In this document: in pieces, positions 11,172 through 20,112 of the stretch | Position numbering within the stretch: the stretch's first letter is position 1 | Layout of the letters: each line of letters opens with the position of its first letter | Origin: Bradyrhizobium sp. YR681 | GTDB taxonomy: Bacteria > Pseudomonadota > Alphaproteobacteria > Rhizobiales > Xanthobacteraceae | Assembly: GCF_000282615.1 (NCBI RefSeq) | Contig: NZ_AKIY01000189.1 | Span: 62,001 to 126,000 of the forward strand | Direction: 5' to 3' | Length of the DNA: 64,000 nucleotides | Made by a program: the position numbers and the translations under genes | Notes under the pieces: model-generated | Seen by the model: the letters and a program-made list of their open reading frames with translations, nothing else | Told to the model about the DNA's origin: nothing | The model's database searches: none

Positions 11172-12782
11172 ATGCTCACCGAAGCCGCAACCTACGACGA
11201 GCTCTACCGCAATTTCCGCTGGGACGTGCCTGATCGCTTCAACATGGCGGAGGCGTGCTGCGACCGCCATGCCGACGGCACCGGCCGCCTCGCGCTGATC
11301 TATGTCGACGAGAACGGCGCCACCACGCGCACGTCCTTCGACGAGGTCGCGGAGATGTCGCGCCGCTTCGCCAATGTGCTGAAGGCTGACGACCTCGCGC
11401 GCGGCGACCGCGTCGCGGTGTTCCTGTCGCAGTCGCTGGAATTGCCGATCGCGCATATGGCCGCGTTCCGCTCAGGCCTGATCTCGATCCCGCTGTTCGC
11501 GCTGTTCGGCGAGGATGCACTCGAGTTCCGCCTGTCGAATTCGCAGGCCAAGGCGATCGTCACCGACGAGACCGGCTGGGAGAAGCTTGCCAAAATCCGC
11601 GATCGGCTGCCTGACCTGAAGAACGTCTACATTGTCGGCGAGCGAGCGCCCGCGGGCACGAAATCGTTCTGGGATGCAGTCAAGGCCGCGTCACCCGACT
11701 TCGCGCGGGTCGATACCTCTTGCGACGATCCCGCGTTGATCATCTACACATCAGGCACGACCGGCAATCCGAAGGGCGCGCTGCATGCGCATCGCGTCGT
11801 GCTCGGACATCTGCCCAATGTCGAGATGTGCCACAACTTCTTACCAAGGCCCGGCGATCTCATGTGGACTCCGGCGGACTGGGCCTGGATCGGCGGCCTC
11901 GTCAACGGCCTCTTTGCGTTCTGGTGCCACGGCATTCCGCTGGTCGGTCACCGCGCGCGAAAATTCGAGCCGCAGGCGGCGATGCAGATGATGGCCGATC
12001 TCGGCGTGCGCAACGTCTTCCTGCCGCCGACCGCACTGAAGCTGATGCGGCAGGCCGGCGTGAAGCATCCGGGCGTCAAGCTGCGCAGCATCTTTACCGG
12101 CGGCGAGTCCCTCGGCGGCGAGTTGCTGGGCTGGGTGCGCGAGACTTTCGGCATCGACGCGCATGAGGTCTTCGGCCAGACCGAGTGCAATCTCGTGATC
12201 GGCAGCAACTCGAACCTGTTTCCGATCCGCCCGGGCTCGATGGGCAAGGCGACGCCGGGCTTCGACGTCCGCATCGTCAACGACAAGGGCGAAGAATTGC
12301 CCCGCGGGCAGCGCGGCATCATCGGCGTGCGCCAGCCGTGCCCATGCACGATGCTGGAATATTGGCGCAATCCGGTGGCGACAGCGAAGAAATATGCCGG
12401 CGCGTTCCTGCTCACCGGCGATCTCGGCGTGCAGGATGAGGACGGCTATTTCTGGTATGTCAGCCGCGAGGACGACGTCATAACCACCGCGGGCTATCGC
12501 GTCGGTCCGTCCGAGATCGAGCACACGCTGATGAAGCATCCGTCGGTGGCGATGGCCGCTGTGGTCGGCATTCCCGATCCGATCCGTACCGAGTCGATCA
12601 AGGCCTGGATCGTGCTGCGTCCGGGATTTGCGCCTGGCGATGCGCTCGCGCGCGAGATCCAGGAGTTCGTGAAGGTGCAACTCGCCGCGCATGAATATCC
12701 GCGCTTCGTGGAGTTCGCAGAAACTCTGCCGATGACGGCGACCGGCAAGGTGCTGCGGCGCGAGCTGCGGGCTAAGGGTTAG
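11172..12782 (+). CDS. AMP-dependent acyl-CoA synthetase (AcsA/medium-chain type)
   Basis: A 536-residue adenylate-forming ligase that activates a carboxylic acid to its CoA thioester. The phosphate-binding motif is IIYTSGTTGNPKGALH (about residues 193-208). A4/A5-like core motifs appear in FGQTECNLVIG, LTGDLGVQDEDGYFWY and SREDDVITTAGYRVGPSEIE, and the catalytic lysine is in the terminal TATGKVLRREL. Size and motifs match acetyl- and medium-chain-acyl-CoA synthetases. A MarR regulator follows nine bases after the stop, suggesting cotranscription and control of aromatic or fatty acid use. Confidence 0.9.
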   Translation: MLTEAATYDELYRNFRWDVPDRFNMAEACCDRHADGTGRLALIYVDENGATTRTSFDEVAEMSRRFANVLKADDLARGDRVAVFLSQSLELPIAHMAAFRSGLISIPLFALFGEDALEFRLSNSQAKAIVTDETGWEKLAKIRDRLPDLKNVYIVGERAPAGTKSFWDAVKAASPDFARVDTSCDDPALIIYTSGTTGNPKGALHAHRVVLGHLPNVEMCHNFLPRPGDLMWTPADWAWIGGLVNGLFAFWCHGIPLVGHRARKFEPQAAMQMMADLGVRNVFLPPTALKLMRQAGVKHPGVKLRSIFTGGESLGGELLGWVRETFGIDAHEVFGQTECNLVIGSNSNLFPIRPGSMGKATPGFDVRIVNDKGEELPRGQRGIIGVRQPCPCTMLEYWRNPVATAKKYAGAFLLTGDLGVQDEDGYFWYVSREDDVITTAGYRVGPSEIEHTLMKHPSVAMAAVVGIPDPIRTESIKAWIVLRPGFAPGDALAREIQEFVKVQLAAHEYPRFVEFAETLPMTATGKVLRRELRAKG

Positions 12783-12791
12783 CGTCCGACA

Positions 12792-13259
12792 ATGCCAAAG
12801 ACCTCCCAAGCCGCGGGGCTTCACCGCGCCTCGCTCGACAAGCTGCACGACCTCGATGGGGCGCTGGAGCTGATGTATTACGGCTGGCGCGGGATGACGC
12901 TGGACGCCGACGCGTATCTTGCGCAGCAGGGCCTGTCGCGTCCGCACCATCGCATTCTTTACGTCGTGGCGCGCCGACCCGACATCGCGATCGGCGCGCT
13001 GATCGAGACCCTCGGTGTTTCCAAGCAGGCCCTGAACCGGCCGCTCAACCTGCTGCTGGAGCGCAAGCTCCTGACTGCGAAGCGGGCGCCCGAGCAGCAT
13101 CGCTCAAAGCTGTTGCGCCTGACGGAATCCGGACGACGTATCGAGCAAAAGGCATCGGACCGCGAGCGCAAGGTCATGCGCGAGGCATTCGATCGCGTCG
13201 GAGGGGAGGGCGCGGCAGCCTGGACGGCCGTCATGAAGGCAATCGCCGACAACAACTGA
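12792..13259 (+). CDS. MarR-family transcriptional regulator
   Basis: A 155-residue winged-helix protein. The HTH core is GALIETLGVSKQALNRPLNLLLERKLL followed by the wing, which ends at SKLLRLTESGR. An N-terminal helix (LDKLHDLDGALELMYYGWRGM) would form the dimer interface. It lies 9 bases after the acyl-CoA synthetase, so the pair is probably one operon. A 25-base palindrome starts seven bases after its stop codon and lies ahead of the next gene. Confidence 0.88.
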   Translation: MPKTSQAAGLHRASLDKLHDLDGALELMYYGWRGMTLDADAYLAQQGLSRPHHRILYVVARRPDIAIGALIETLGVSKQALNRPLNLLLERKLLTAKRAPEQHRSKLLRLTESGRRIEQKASDRERKVMREAFDRVGGEGAAAWTAVMKAIADNN

Positions 13260-13265
13260 CGAATT

Positions 13266-13290
13266 CTCAAGTCAATATGATTGACATGAG
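13266..13290. promoter_or_regulatory. 25-base palindrome, candidate MarR operator
   Basis: CTCA-A-GTCAAT-ATG-ATTGAC-A-TGAG is an inverted repeat with perfect arms apart from the two matching A positions. Its size and AT-rich core resemble MarR-family operators. It lies between the MarR gene and the NTF2-like gene, so it could control the downstream pair. Confidence 0.6.
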
Positions 13291-13355
13291 ATGCGGGCTT
13301 TGCCATTTTCCCGGCAATGAGCCAGGGAGGGCCGCCTCATGTGCGGACGGAAGCC

Positions 13356-13724
13356 ATGAGTGCGGGGAAGATGCATCGTGCAGCCGCCGAGCGCTTTGTC
13401 GCGGCGTGGTGCGCGAGGTGGCGCAAGGTTGATATCGATGCGGTCGTCGCGCATTTCGCCGAGGATGCGCAGATGCGCAGTCCTCTCGCGCTCGAATTGA
13501 CCGGCTCGCCCACCGTCGCCGGTGCCGAGAACATCCGTGCCTACTGGCGGAAAGCCTATGGCCACATCGAAAGCGCCGACTTGAAGATCCTGAGCTGGAG
13601 CTGGGACGAGGCGATCACGCGCCTGACGGTGTGGTGGCAATTGGGCGACACGCGCGCCAGCGAATTCATGGATTTCGACGCTGCCGGTCGCGTGGTGCGC
13701 AGCGAAGCCTTTTACGGAAAATAG
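13356..13724 (+). CDS. Nuclear transport factor 2 (SnoaL-like) family protein
   Basis: A 122-residue small alpha+beta-cone protein. The pattern of AAERFVAAWCARWRKVDID, then VVAHFAEDAQMRSP and a final VVRSEAFYG matches SnoaL/NTF2-like proteins, which serve as isomerases, hydratases or ligand carriers. ATG 13356 is preferred to 13317 because GGACGGAAG precedes it. It is separated by two bases from the following membrane protein gene and probably forms an operon with it. Confidence 0.8.
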   Translation: MSAGKMHRAAAERFVAAWCARWRKVDIDAVVAHFAEDAQMRSPLALELTGSPTVAGAENIRAYWRKAYGHIESADLKILSWSWDEAITRLTVWWQLGDTRASEFMDFDAAGRVVRSEAFYGK

Positions 13725-13726
13725 CG

Positions 13727-14170
13727 ATGCATCTTTCGGATTTCGTCCTGCTTCTCAATACGCTGTGGTTCGTCGGCGCCTTCATCCAGTTCAGCATCGC
13801 GCAAGCCAACACGCTGAAGATATTGCTGCCGCGGGAAGAGCGCGGCAATCCGATCGCGCCGACGCTCGCGGCCAGCGTGGCGTTCCTGGGCGGGATGAAT
13901 CTGCCGATCGGTCTGTTGTCGTTCTATCTTCTGGCCGCGCGTCCGCTCTTCTTCCAGCCGGTCGAGGCGCAGCTCGCGCTCTTCCTGTTCTTTTCTGCCT
14001 GCCATTTCAGCCAGTTCGTCTACAACGTTCCCGTGCTGCTGCGCGGCGGACGCGTCGGCGCGGCCTACTGGCCGGTGTTGAAGGGCCCGATGCTCAGGAT
14101 CTTCGTCATCGATGCCGTCCTGTTCGCGGCCAATCTCGGCGTGGCGCTTCGCCTCGCGTTCACTCCCTAG
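13727..14170 (+). CDS. Small integral membrane protein, unknown function
   Basis: A 147-residue protein with four predicted transmembrane segments, roughly residues 5-25, 45-68, 78-98 and 118-140. The start MHLSDFVLLLNTLWFVGAF begins directly after the preceding NTF2-like stop. I do not recognise a family with a known role. A short hydrophilic loop (ILLPREERGN) follows helix 1. Its coupling to the NTF2-like gene hints at a shared pathway. Confidence 0.7.
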   Translation: MHLSDFVLLLNTLWFVGAFIQFSIAQANTLKILLPREERGNPIAPTLAASVAFLGGMNLPIGLLSFYLLAARPLFFQPVEAQLALFLFFSACHFSQFVYNVPVLLRGGRVGAAYWPVLKGPMLRIFVIDAVLFAANLGVALRLAFTP

Positions 14171-14172
14171 CG

Positions 14173-16404
14173 TCAGCGCGACGGCGCCGACAAGGCGGCC
14201 CGCAGCATCGCGGCAAGATCCTTCCGCCGGAACGGCTTGGTCAAAACGCGGGCGTCGCCGACGCCGTCGGGCATCTTGACGGGGTTTTGGCTGTAGCCTG
14301 AGGTGAAGAGCACCTTGAGTTCCGGCCGCAATTGAATGGCCTGCCTGGCCAGCTCCGGCCCGAACATGCCGCCGGGCATCACGACATCGGTGAACAACAG
14401 GTGGATGTCGCCGGGCTGCCGCAACAAATCCAGCGCCGCGGGACCGTTCGACGTCGCGATGATGCGGTAGCCCAGCGCCTTCAGCTCGTTCTCGACATAG
14501 GCCCGCACCATGTCGTCGTCTTCGACGACGAGAACGGTTTCGCTGCCATCGAGTGCCGTGATTCGCTCCGCCAGTGGCGGATCCTCGTGCGGCTGCGTGG
14601 CAAGGCGGGGAAAGAACAGCCTGATGCTGCTGCCATGTCCCGGCTCGGACTGCATCTGCACCAGGCCGCCGGATTGGCGCACGAACCCGTAGACCATGCT
14701 GAGGCCGAGCCCGGTCCCCTTGCCGACCTCCTTGGTGGTGAAGAACGGCTCGAACGCGCGGCCCGCCACCTCGGCGGTCATGCCGCTGCCGGTGTCGGTC
14801 ACGGCGACCATGACATAGTCGCCCGGCCGCGGCTCGCCGTTGACATCCAGGTCGGATTCGCCGAGCGAAGTGTTGTTCACCACTATCGTCAGCTTGCCGC
14901 CGTCGGGCATGGCGTCGCGCGCGTTGAGAACGAGATTGAGCAGGGCCGTTGCCAACTGGCCCGGATCGACGCTGGTCAGCCACAGATCCGCATCGAGCGC
15001 CACGGAGCACTCGATGTGCTCGCCCAGGGAACGGCGCAGCAGCGGCTCCATGTCGAGAATCTTTCCGGCGATGTCGATGTCTCGCGGCCGGAGCGGTTGC
15101 TTGCGCGCGAAGGCGAGCAGGCTCCGCGTCAGGTCGGCGCCGCGCTCGGCGGCAGTCGCGATGTCGCCGGCGATCCGGTGCAATTCCTTGTTGCCCGCCA
15201 GACTGTCGGCGAGATGCTCGGCATTGCCGAGAATGACGGTCAGGAGATTGTTGAAATCGTGCGCCACGCCGCCGGTGAGCTGGCCCATGGCTTCCATCTT
15301 CTGGGATTGGCTAAGCTTCTGGTTGAGGTCCGCGATGGCGGCGCGTTGCTGCTGGAGCGACTCCGCGGTGTCGTTGAGCAGCGTCATCAGTCCGCCGAGC
15401 TCGCCGCGCGGATGGGGCGGAGCAATTCGCGCGCTGAGATCACCGAGCCCGAGCTTCTTCGCCATCGTGGCGAGCCGTCCGACCTGGCGCCCGACGCTCA
15501 CTGTCGCAAGTATCCAGACACCCGCCAGCAGCAGCAGCGAGGCCACCGCGAGAATCGCCATGTCTTCGTGCAGCCGGCGGTTCGCCGCGGCGACCAGTCC
15601 ATCCTTGGACCGTCCGACCAGGATGTAGAGCCCGGCATCGCGGGTCGACGGCGAGCGTGCGGCGACGGCCCAGACATGGGTACGGCCCTCGCGATCGGTC
15701 ACTTCCTGGAACGCCTTCTGATCGGGCGTCGCAGCAAAGCGCAGGAGTTCGGACCCCGCGATCGACGAGCCGACCGGCTCGCCCCAGCCTCCGCCCGAGG
15801 GGGCGACCAGAACCGTGCCCTTGCTGTCGACCAGCAGGATCTCCTTCTCGGCGAGCAGCCGCTTGTCGTGAAACTCGGCGAATTTGCGCAGGTTGAACGA
15901 CGCGAGCAGGACCAGCTTCAGCGCCCCCGTCTCCGATCGCACCGGATATGCGATCTGGAGCACCGATAGTCCGGTCAGCCGGCCGAACACCGGCTCGATC
16001 ACCACGCCGCGCGAGACCAGCGCCTGCTTGAAATAGGCGCGATCGCGGAGATCGAGAGTGCGGTCGGTCCGCAGCGAATCGCAGAACAGGCTGCCGTTCG
16101 GATCGATGGTCAGTATTCCCGTGAACTGCGGGTATTCCTCGCGCACTTCCGACAGAAATGCCGAGCAGGCCGCCTTGTCGCGGGTGTCGAGGTCACGCGC
16201 ACGGGCGAGGCCATAGTGCAACTGGGCGGTGCCCTGGATCTTCTCGTCCAGATCGCTGGCAATGTCGTCGGCCGTCGCTGTCAGGTTGGCCAGGGCCGCG
16301 TTGATCTCGCTGCTGCGATTTTGCACGAAACGCAAGCCGACGAGGCTCGCCGGCACCAGCATGGCCGCGATGACGAGTATCAGTAACCGGGTACGCAAGC
16401 TCAT
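14173..16404 (-). CDS. Membrane hybrid sensor histidine kinase with C-terminal receiver
   Basis: A 743-residue sensor. An N-terminal transmembrane helix (LLILVIAAMLVPASLVG), a Cache-like periplasmic region to about residue 275, a second helix (LAVASLLLLAGVWILATV), a HAMP segment (LATMAKKLGLGDLSARI), and a HisKA domain with the phospho-His in GGVAHDFNNLLTVILGN are visible. The HATPase part shows NLVLNARDAMPDGG and TGLGLSMVYGFVRQSGG. A receiver domain follows with its Asp in LLFTDVVMPGG and Lys in LTKPF. It would autophosphorylate and pass phosphate to its own receiver. The signal is unknown. It is convergent with the membrane protein gene by only two bases. Confidence 0.92.
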   Translation of the reverse strand: MSLRTRLLILVIAAMLVPASLVGLRFVQNRSSEINAALANLTATADDIASDLDEKIQGTAQLHYGLARARDLDTRDKAACSAFLSEVREEYPQFTGILTIDPNGSLFCDSLRTDRTLDLRDRAYFKQALVSRGVVIEPVFGRLTGLSVLQIAYPVRSETGALKLVLLASFNLRKFAEFHDKRLLAEKEILLVDSKGTVLVAPSGGGWGEPVGSSIAGSELLRFAATPDQKAFQEVTDREGRTHVWAVAARSPSTRDAGLYILVGRSKDGLVAAANRRLHEDMAILAVASLLLLAGVWILATVSVGRQVGRLATMAKKLGLGDLSARIAPPHPRGELGGLMTLLNDTAESLQQQRAAIADLNQKLSQSQKMEAMGQLTGGVAHDFNNLLTVILGNAEHLADSLAGNKELHRIAGDIATAAERGADLTRSLLAFARKQPLRPRDIDIAGKILDMEPLLRRSLGEHIECSVALDADLWLTSVDPGQLATALLNLVLNARDAMPDGGKLTIVVNNTSLGESDLDVNGEPRPGDYVMVAVTDTGSGMTAEVAGRAFEPFFTTKEVGKGTGLGLSMVYGFVRQSGGLVQMQSEPGHGSSIRLFFPRLATQPHEDPPLAERITALDGSETVLVVEDDDMVRAYVENELKALGYRIIATSNGPAALDLLRQPGDIHLLFTDVVMPGGMFGPELARQAIQLRPELKVLFTSGYSQNPVKMPDGVGDARVLTKPFRRKDLAAMLRAALSAPSR

Positions 16405-16692
16405 CGGTCGAATGGTCCACTCTGGTCATCGCGTGTGCTGGTTCGAAGGTACAATTTGCGGCACCAGCCTCCGTCCAGTCCATAGGCATCGTGCGGAAAA
16501 GCTCCCGATGGGGAAAGATTCTCACGTCGCGCGCGTCACGGATAAGCCGATAGGGCTCGCCGACGAGGCTGTGCCGCGGCTCCCCGGATACCGTCATGCG
16601 ACAGTCAACTGGCAGGTGCGCAGGGCGACGGAGGACGCTAATATCGAGGTCGCGTGCGACGAAGATCGCGCCGGCAGATGAGGAGGAAGCTG

Positions 16693-17466
16693 ATGTCCAT
16701 TTCGGGCAAGGTCGATCCGGTGGTGCGTCCCGTCGTGGCGACCGACATCGCCGAGGCGCTGGTCGAGGGCCTGCGCGATTTCCAGGCGCTGCCCCTCTAC
16801 GGTCTTTGCTTCGGCGGGCTCTACGCCGCCGGCGGCATCGCCATCATGCTCTGCCTCACCGCTTTCGGCATGGTCTATCTGGTCTATCCCCTGGCCGCCG
16901 GCTTCGCGCTGATCGGACCGTTCGTGGCGATCGGCCTGTACGAAGTCAGCCGCCGGCGCGAGCGCGGCGAGCCCGTCTCGTTCGGCGCGATCTGGTCGGC
17001 GATCCGCGCGCGCAGCGAGATCGGCTGGATGGCCTTCGTCACGCTGTTCGTGTTCGTGGTCTGGATGTACCAGGTGCGGCTCCTGATCGCGCTGTTGCTC
17101 GGCCTGCATGCCTCGTTCTCGAGTCTCCAGGAATTCATGACGGTGGTGCTGACGACCAATGAGGGCCTGCTGTTCCTTGCGATCGGCAATGCGGTCGGCG
17201 CGGCGCTGTCGCTGATCTTGTTCTCGCTGACCGTGGTGTCGTTCCCGCTGCTGCTCGACCGCGAGGTCGATTTCGTCACGGCGATGGTGACGAGCGTGCG
17301 CGCCGTGGTGACAAGTCCGCTGCCGATGATCGGCTGGGCCGCCGTGATCGTGGTGCTGCTGATCGTTTCGGCGCTGCCGTATTTTCTCGGGCTGGTCGTG
17401 ACGCTGCCGGTGCTCGGACATGCGACGTGGCATCTTTACCGGCGGCTGGTGGTGCCGGTGGCGTAA
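16693..17466 (+). CDS. DUF2189-family integral membrane protein
   Basis: A 257-residue inner-membrane protein with about six hydrophobic segments, matching the DUF2189 family of unknown function. The start region AEALVEGLRDFQALPLYGLC and the FVAIGLYEVSRRRERGE loop are characteristic. ATG 16693 is chosen because GAGGAGG ends six bases upstream. Two upstream in-frame codons would add basic residues without a binding site. It stands alone, divergent to the sensor kinase. Confidence 0.82.
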   Translation: MSISGKVDPVVRPVVATDIAEALVEGLRDFQALPLYGLCFGGLYAAGGIAIMLCLTAFGMVYLVYPLAAGFALIGPFVAIGLYEVSRRRERGEPVSFGAIWSAIRARSEIGWMAFVTLFVFVVWMYQVRLLIALLLGLHASFSSLQEFMTVVLTTNEGLLFLAIGNAVGAALSLILFSLTVVSFPLLLDREVDFVTAMVTSVRAVVTSPLPMIGWAAVIVVLLIVSALPYFLGLVVTLPVLGHATWHLYRRLVVPVA

Positions 17467-17820
17467 CAGCGAAGCCGCGACGGCCAGGAAGCAGCCAAAT
17501 ACGGGGCTGCGACGGCCCTATTCGGCCGGAGACGGCATCCGGCGCTTCAAATGCGTGGCGCGGGCGAGAAAACGATAGCTAATTGCAGCGATTGCGCGCA
17601 CGGTGCGCCAATGTCGGAAAGAGCGGTCGTCTCTGCGCACATGCGGCGCCACGACGATCCGCGCGACGTGAAACGGCTCATGTCTCGCGCTGGCGGAGCC
17701 GAATCGTCGCGCATATTGCCCATTCCAGCGGGTGAGGCGGACGCGGCAGGTTCATGGCGCGATGCCCGAAAGATTCCACTGCGGTTCGATACGAGATCGA
17801 ACGCCAACCGAAAGCACCTG
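17467..17820. other. Gene-poor stretch of 354 bases
   Basis: No convincing coding region, tRNA, terminator or strong palindrome is seen. Open frames here have shadow-like composition, and the in-frame extension of the next gene into this interval lacks a ribosome-binding site. Confidence 0.6.
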
Positions 17821-18000
17821 ATGCAAACGCTCTCCCCACGGCACGTCAAGACAGACGAAGCGCTCCGGCTCGGCGTGGAGTCAGGCTGGTACGCGATCAA
17901 GGTCAGCGGGACCTTCGTCTCGGGCCCGCATGCGTCCGAAGGGGATTGCCGCCGCAAGATCGACGAGATTCAACCGCCGCCAGCTAAGAAGAAACACTGA
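17821..18000 (+). CDS. Small hypothetical protein, 59 residues
   Basis: Starts MQTLSPRHVKTDEALRLGVE and ends in a proline/lysine tail (PPPAKKKH). It contains GWYAIKVSGTFVSGPHASEG and a CRRKIDEI stretch, which looks like a compact globular core with a single cysteine near the end. No family is recognised with a known role. The frame is open upstream to 17551, but the upstream part looks non-coding and a start at 17821 gives the more plausible protein. Small proteins like this are common in Bradyrhizobium intergenic spaces. Confidence 0.5.
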   Translation: MQTLSPRHVKTDEALRLGVESGWYAIKVSGTFVSGPHASEGDCRRKIDEIQPPPAKKKH

Positions 18001-18018
18001 GGGGCCCAATTCCGACCG

Positions 18019-18531
18019 CTATGGCGTCTTGATCCCCATCGCCTTCAGCGCGTCCAGCATCCGCTGCGGCGGGCCCATCTTCACGGCCAGCGGCTTGCCG
18101 GTCTCGAGCACGCTCTTGAGGCTCGACAGGATCGCGGGCCAGCCCTGTCGTCCGCCGGCAAGGATGTCGTCGCTCAGTGGCCGGTCATGGCCTTCGCTCA
18201 TGGTGAGCCGGACCGCGTCGCCGACCTCCTCGATTTCGTAGGTGACGAGGGTCGGGCCGAGCTTCTCGATCAGGTCTGGCCAGTTGACGTTGAACGTGAC
18301 CGAGAGCTTTCGCGGTGGATCGTACGCGAGCACCTTGCCGCTGATGTGCAGTGCGCCGTCGGGGGTGCGCACGACGAACGCGCCGCCGAGGCGCGGCTCG
18401 ACCTCCACGGCGTTGCCGAAGAAATACTTCCGGCTGAATTCGGCCGAGGTCAGCGCCTCCCACACCTTCTCCGGCGTCGCGGCGATGTAGATGGTGTAGA
18501 CGGTGAGTGGCTTGAACTGATCGAGGTTCAT
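18019..18531 (-). CDS. SRPBCC (AHSA1/ActA-like) domain protein
   Basis: A 170-residue START-like fold protein. TPEKVWEALTSAEFSRKYFFG is the AHSA1 entry motif, and the second half ends in GWPAILSSLKSVLETGKPL as in its upstream neighbour. AHSA1-domain proteins in this setting bind an unknown hydrophobic ligand. It overlaps the preceding gene by four bases (ATGA), so it is translationally coupled and is the last gene of the ArsR/AHSA1 operon. The two SRPBCC genes look like a tandem duplication. Confidence 0.87.
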   Translation of the reverse strand: MNLDQFKPLTVYTIYIAATPEKVWEALTSAEFSRKYFFGNAVEVEPRLGGAFVVRTPDGALHISGKVLAYDPPRKLSVTFNVNWPDLIEKLGPTLVTYEIEEVGDAVRLTMSEGHDRPLSDDILAGGRQGWPAILSSLKSVLETGKPLAVKMGPPQRMLDALKAMGIKTP

Positions 18532-18998
18532 TTTGCGTCGAATCCCTTGTTGAGGGCTGCGCGGGGAATGCCGAGCGGCTTGCCGGTCTCGAGCAGGCTC
18601 TTGAGCTGGGACAGGATCGCCGGCCAGCCGTTGGAGACGGCGCCGAGATACTTGCCGCCCTCGACGAAACCGTCATGCAGTACGGTCAAACGCACGAGCG
18701 CGCCGAACGGTTCGATCGTGAAGATGACGCGTGAGACCGGCTCGCCGCGCAGCTCCTCGAACTTGTGGTGCTTGAAACTGTAGGACAGGCGATGCGGCGG
18801 ATCGGACTCGAGGATCTCGCCGGAATCGGTGACCTCGCCATCCAGCAGCAGCGCGAAGGGCGAGCCGACCTTCCAGTCCGATCGCACTTCCGCACCGAAC
18901 CAGTATTGTCGGGTGAATTGGCTCGACGTCAGCGCCTCCCACAGTTTTTCCGGCGTGGTCTCGATGTAGGTCACGTAGACGAATTGCGGCTTACTCAT
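18528..18998 (-). CDS. SRPBCC (AHSA1/ActA-like) domain protein
   Basis: A 156-residue paralogue of the downstream gene, with TPEKLWEALTSSQFTRQYWFG and GWPAILSQLKSLLETGKPLG as shared signatures. Its start overlaps the ArsR stop by eight bases, and its stop overlaps the next start by four, so the three genes form one operon. The ligand is unknown. The pairing of ArsR with AHSA1 proteins is widespread in proteobacteria. Confidence 0.87.
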   Translation of the reverse strand: MSKPQFVYVTYIETTPEKLWEALTSSQFTRQYWFGAEVRSDWKVGSPFALLLDGEVTDSGEILESDPPHRLSYSFKHHKFEELRGEPVSRVIFTIEPFGALVRLTVLHDGFVEGGKYLGAVSNGWPAILSQLKSLLETGKPLGIPRAALNKGFDAK

Positions 18999-19305
18999 CG
19001 CGCTTCTCCAACTGGCGTTTCAACTCGCCGAGTGCGACGAGCTTGCCGCGCTCGAACTTCCTGATCCAGCGTTCGCCGATCTGGTGGATCGGCACCGGAT
19101 TGAGATAGTGCAGCTTCTCGCGGCCATGCCTGATGGTCGTGACTAGGTTGGCTTCTTCGAGGATGACAAGGTGCTTTGTCACGGCCTGCCGCGTCATCGC
19201 GAGGCCTTCGCAGAGCTCGTTCAGTGTCTGGCCGTTTCTGGCGTGAAGCCTGTCCAGCAGCGACCGTCGTGACGCGTCGGCGAGCGCTTTGAAGACCTCA
19301 TCCAT
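18991..19305 (-). CDS. ArsR-family regulator of the AHSA1 operon
   Basis: A 104-residue winged-helix repressor starting MDEVFKALADASRRSLLDRL, the ordinary ArsR opening. The recognition helix is in LAMTRQAVTKHLVILEEANL, and the wing is VTTIRHGREKLHYLNP. No metal-binding cysteines are visible. The ATG at 19305 is preferred over the TTG at 19323, which lies inside the adjacent palindrome. It would autorepress through the palindrome at 19320-19335. Confidence 0.9.
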   Translation of the reverse strand: MDEVFKALADASRRSLLDRLHARNGQTLNELCEGLAMTRQAVTKHLVILEEANLVTTIRHGREKLHYLNPVPIHQIGERWIRKFERGKLVALGELKRQLEKRDE

Positions 19306-19319
19306 GGCGGCGATGATAT

Positions 19320-19335
19320 GCAACCAAATGGTTGC
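19320..19335. promoter_or_regulatory. Palindrome GCAACC-N4-GGTTGC, candidate ArsR operator
   Basis: A perfect inverted repeat (GCAACCAAATGGTTGC) lies 14 bases upstream of the ArsR start and about 80 bases upstream of the divergent LysE gene. The CAACCA-type motif is recurrent in front of ArsR/AHSA1 operons, from general knowledge. Binding here would block the operon promoter or its leader. Confidence 0.65.
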
Positions 19336-19417
19336 GTGTCAAGACAAGGTCGTGACTTCCGTTCCCGCCCTCGCCGTGCATTAATGTCCCCGAACCGCTT
19401 TCAGCCGAGCCCCTCCC

Positions 19418-20038
19418 ATGATGTCCATGCAAGCCTATTTCGCCTTCGTCGCCGCCTGCATTGCGCTGGCGCTGCTGCCGGGACCGATCGTGACTCTCGT
19501 CATCGCCAACGGCCTGCGCCATGGCACGCGTGCGGCGCTGACCAATATTCTCGGCGTGCAGGTGGGGCTGCTGATCGTGATTGGCATCCTGGCGGTGGGC
19601 CTCACCTCGCTCATGGCGACCATGGGCTATTGGTTCAACTGGGTGCGTTTTGCGGGCGCTGCCTATCTGGTCTGGCTCGGCATCAAGCTGATCCGCTCTC
19701 CGGTTGAGGGCGTCGACGCCGACGCGCCACCGCCTCCCCCTCGCGGCGGCTTCCTTTTGCAGGGCTTTGTCGTGGCGTTGTCGAACCCGAAATTGCTGGT
19801 TTTCTTCGGCGCGTTCATTCCGCAATTCATGGACATGAGCAAGGATCACCTGTCGCAGGTCCTGGTGCTCGGAATCACCTTCATGGTGCTTGCCGGCCTG
19901 ACGGACGGGATCTACGCGCTGCTTGCCGGCCAGGCCCGCGGCTTTTTCTCGGCGCGCCGCACCCGCATGGTGTCGCGCGTGTCGGGCGGCTTCATGATCG
20001 GCGGTGGCATCTGGCTGGCGCTGATCCGGGCCAAATGA
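19418..20038 (+). CDS. LysE/RhtB-family amino acid exporter
   Basis: A 206-residue inner-membrane exporter with about six hydrophobic segments. The start (YFAFVAACIALALLPGPIV) with LPGP and the later LSNPKLLVFFGAFIPQF are hallmark LysE motifs. The loop of proline residues (APPPPPRGG) lies between helices 3 and 4. Substrate cannot be fixed; amino acids or homoserine lactone-like compounds are typical. It is divergent from the ArsR/AHSA1 operon across 113 bases. A second member of the family is at 45885. Confidence 0.9.
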   Translation: MMSMQAYFAFVAACIALALLPGPIVTLVIANGLRHGTRAALTNILGVQVGLLIVIGILAVGLTSLMATMGYWFNWVRFAGAAYLVWLGIKLIRSPVEGVDADAPPPPPRGGFLLQGFVVALSNPKLLVFFGAFIPQFMDMSKDHLSQVLVLGITFMVLAGLTDGIYALLAGQARGFFSARRTRMVSRVSGGFMIGGGIWLALIRAK

Positions 20039-20112
20039 GCCGATAGCGCGGTTGAACCTGCGTCCGCAGCGGTGCGTCCAAGGAAGCATTGCCGCTGACG
20101 AAGGACTTTGCC

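Noticed and set aside
17551..17820. Upstream extension of the small protein at 17821
   Set aside because: No homology, no ribosome site, and composition unlike coding sequence.
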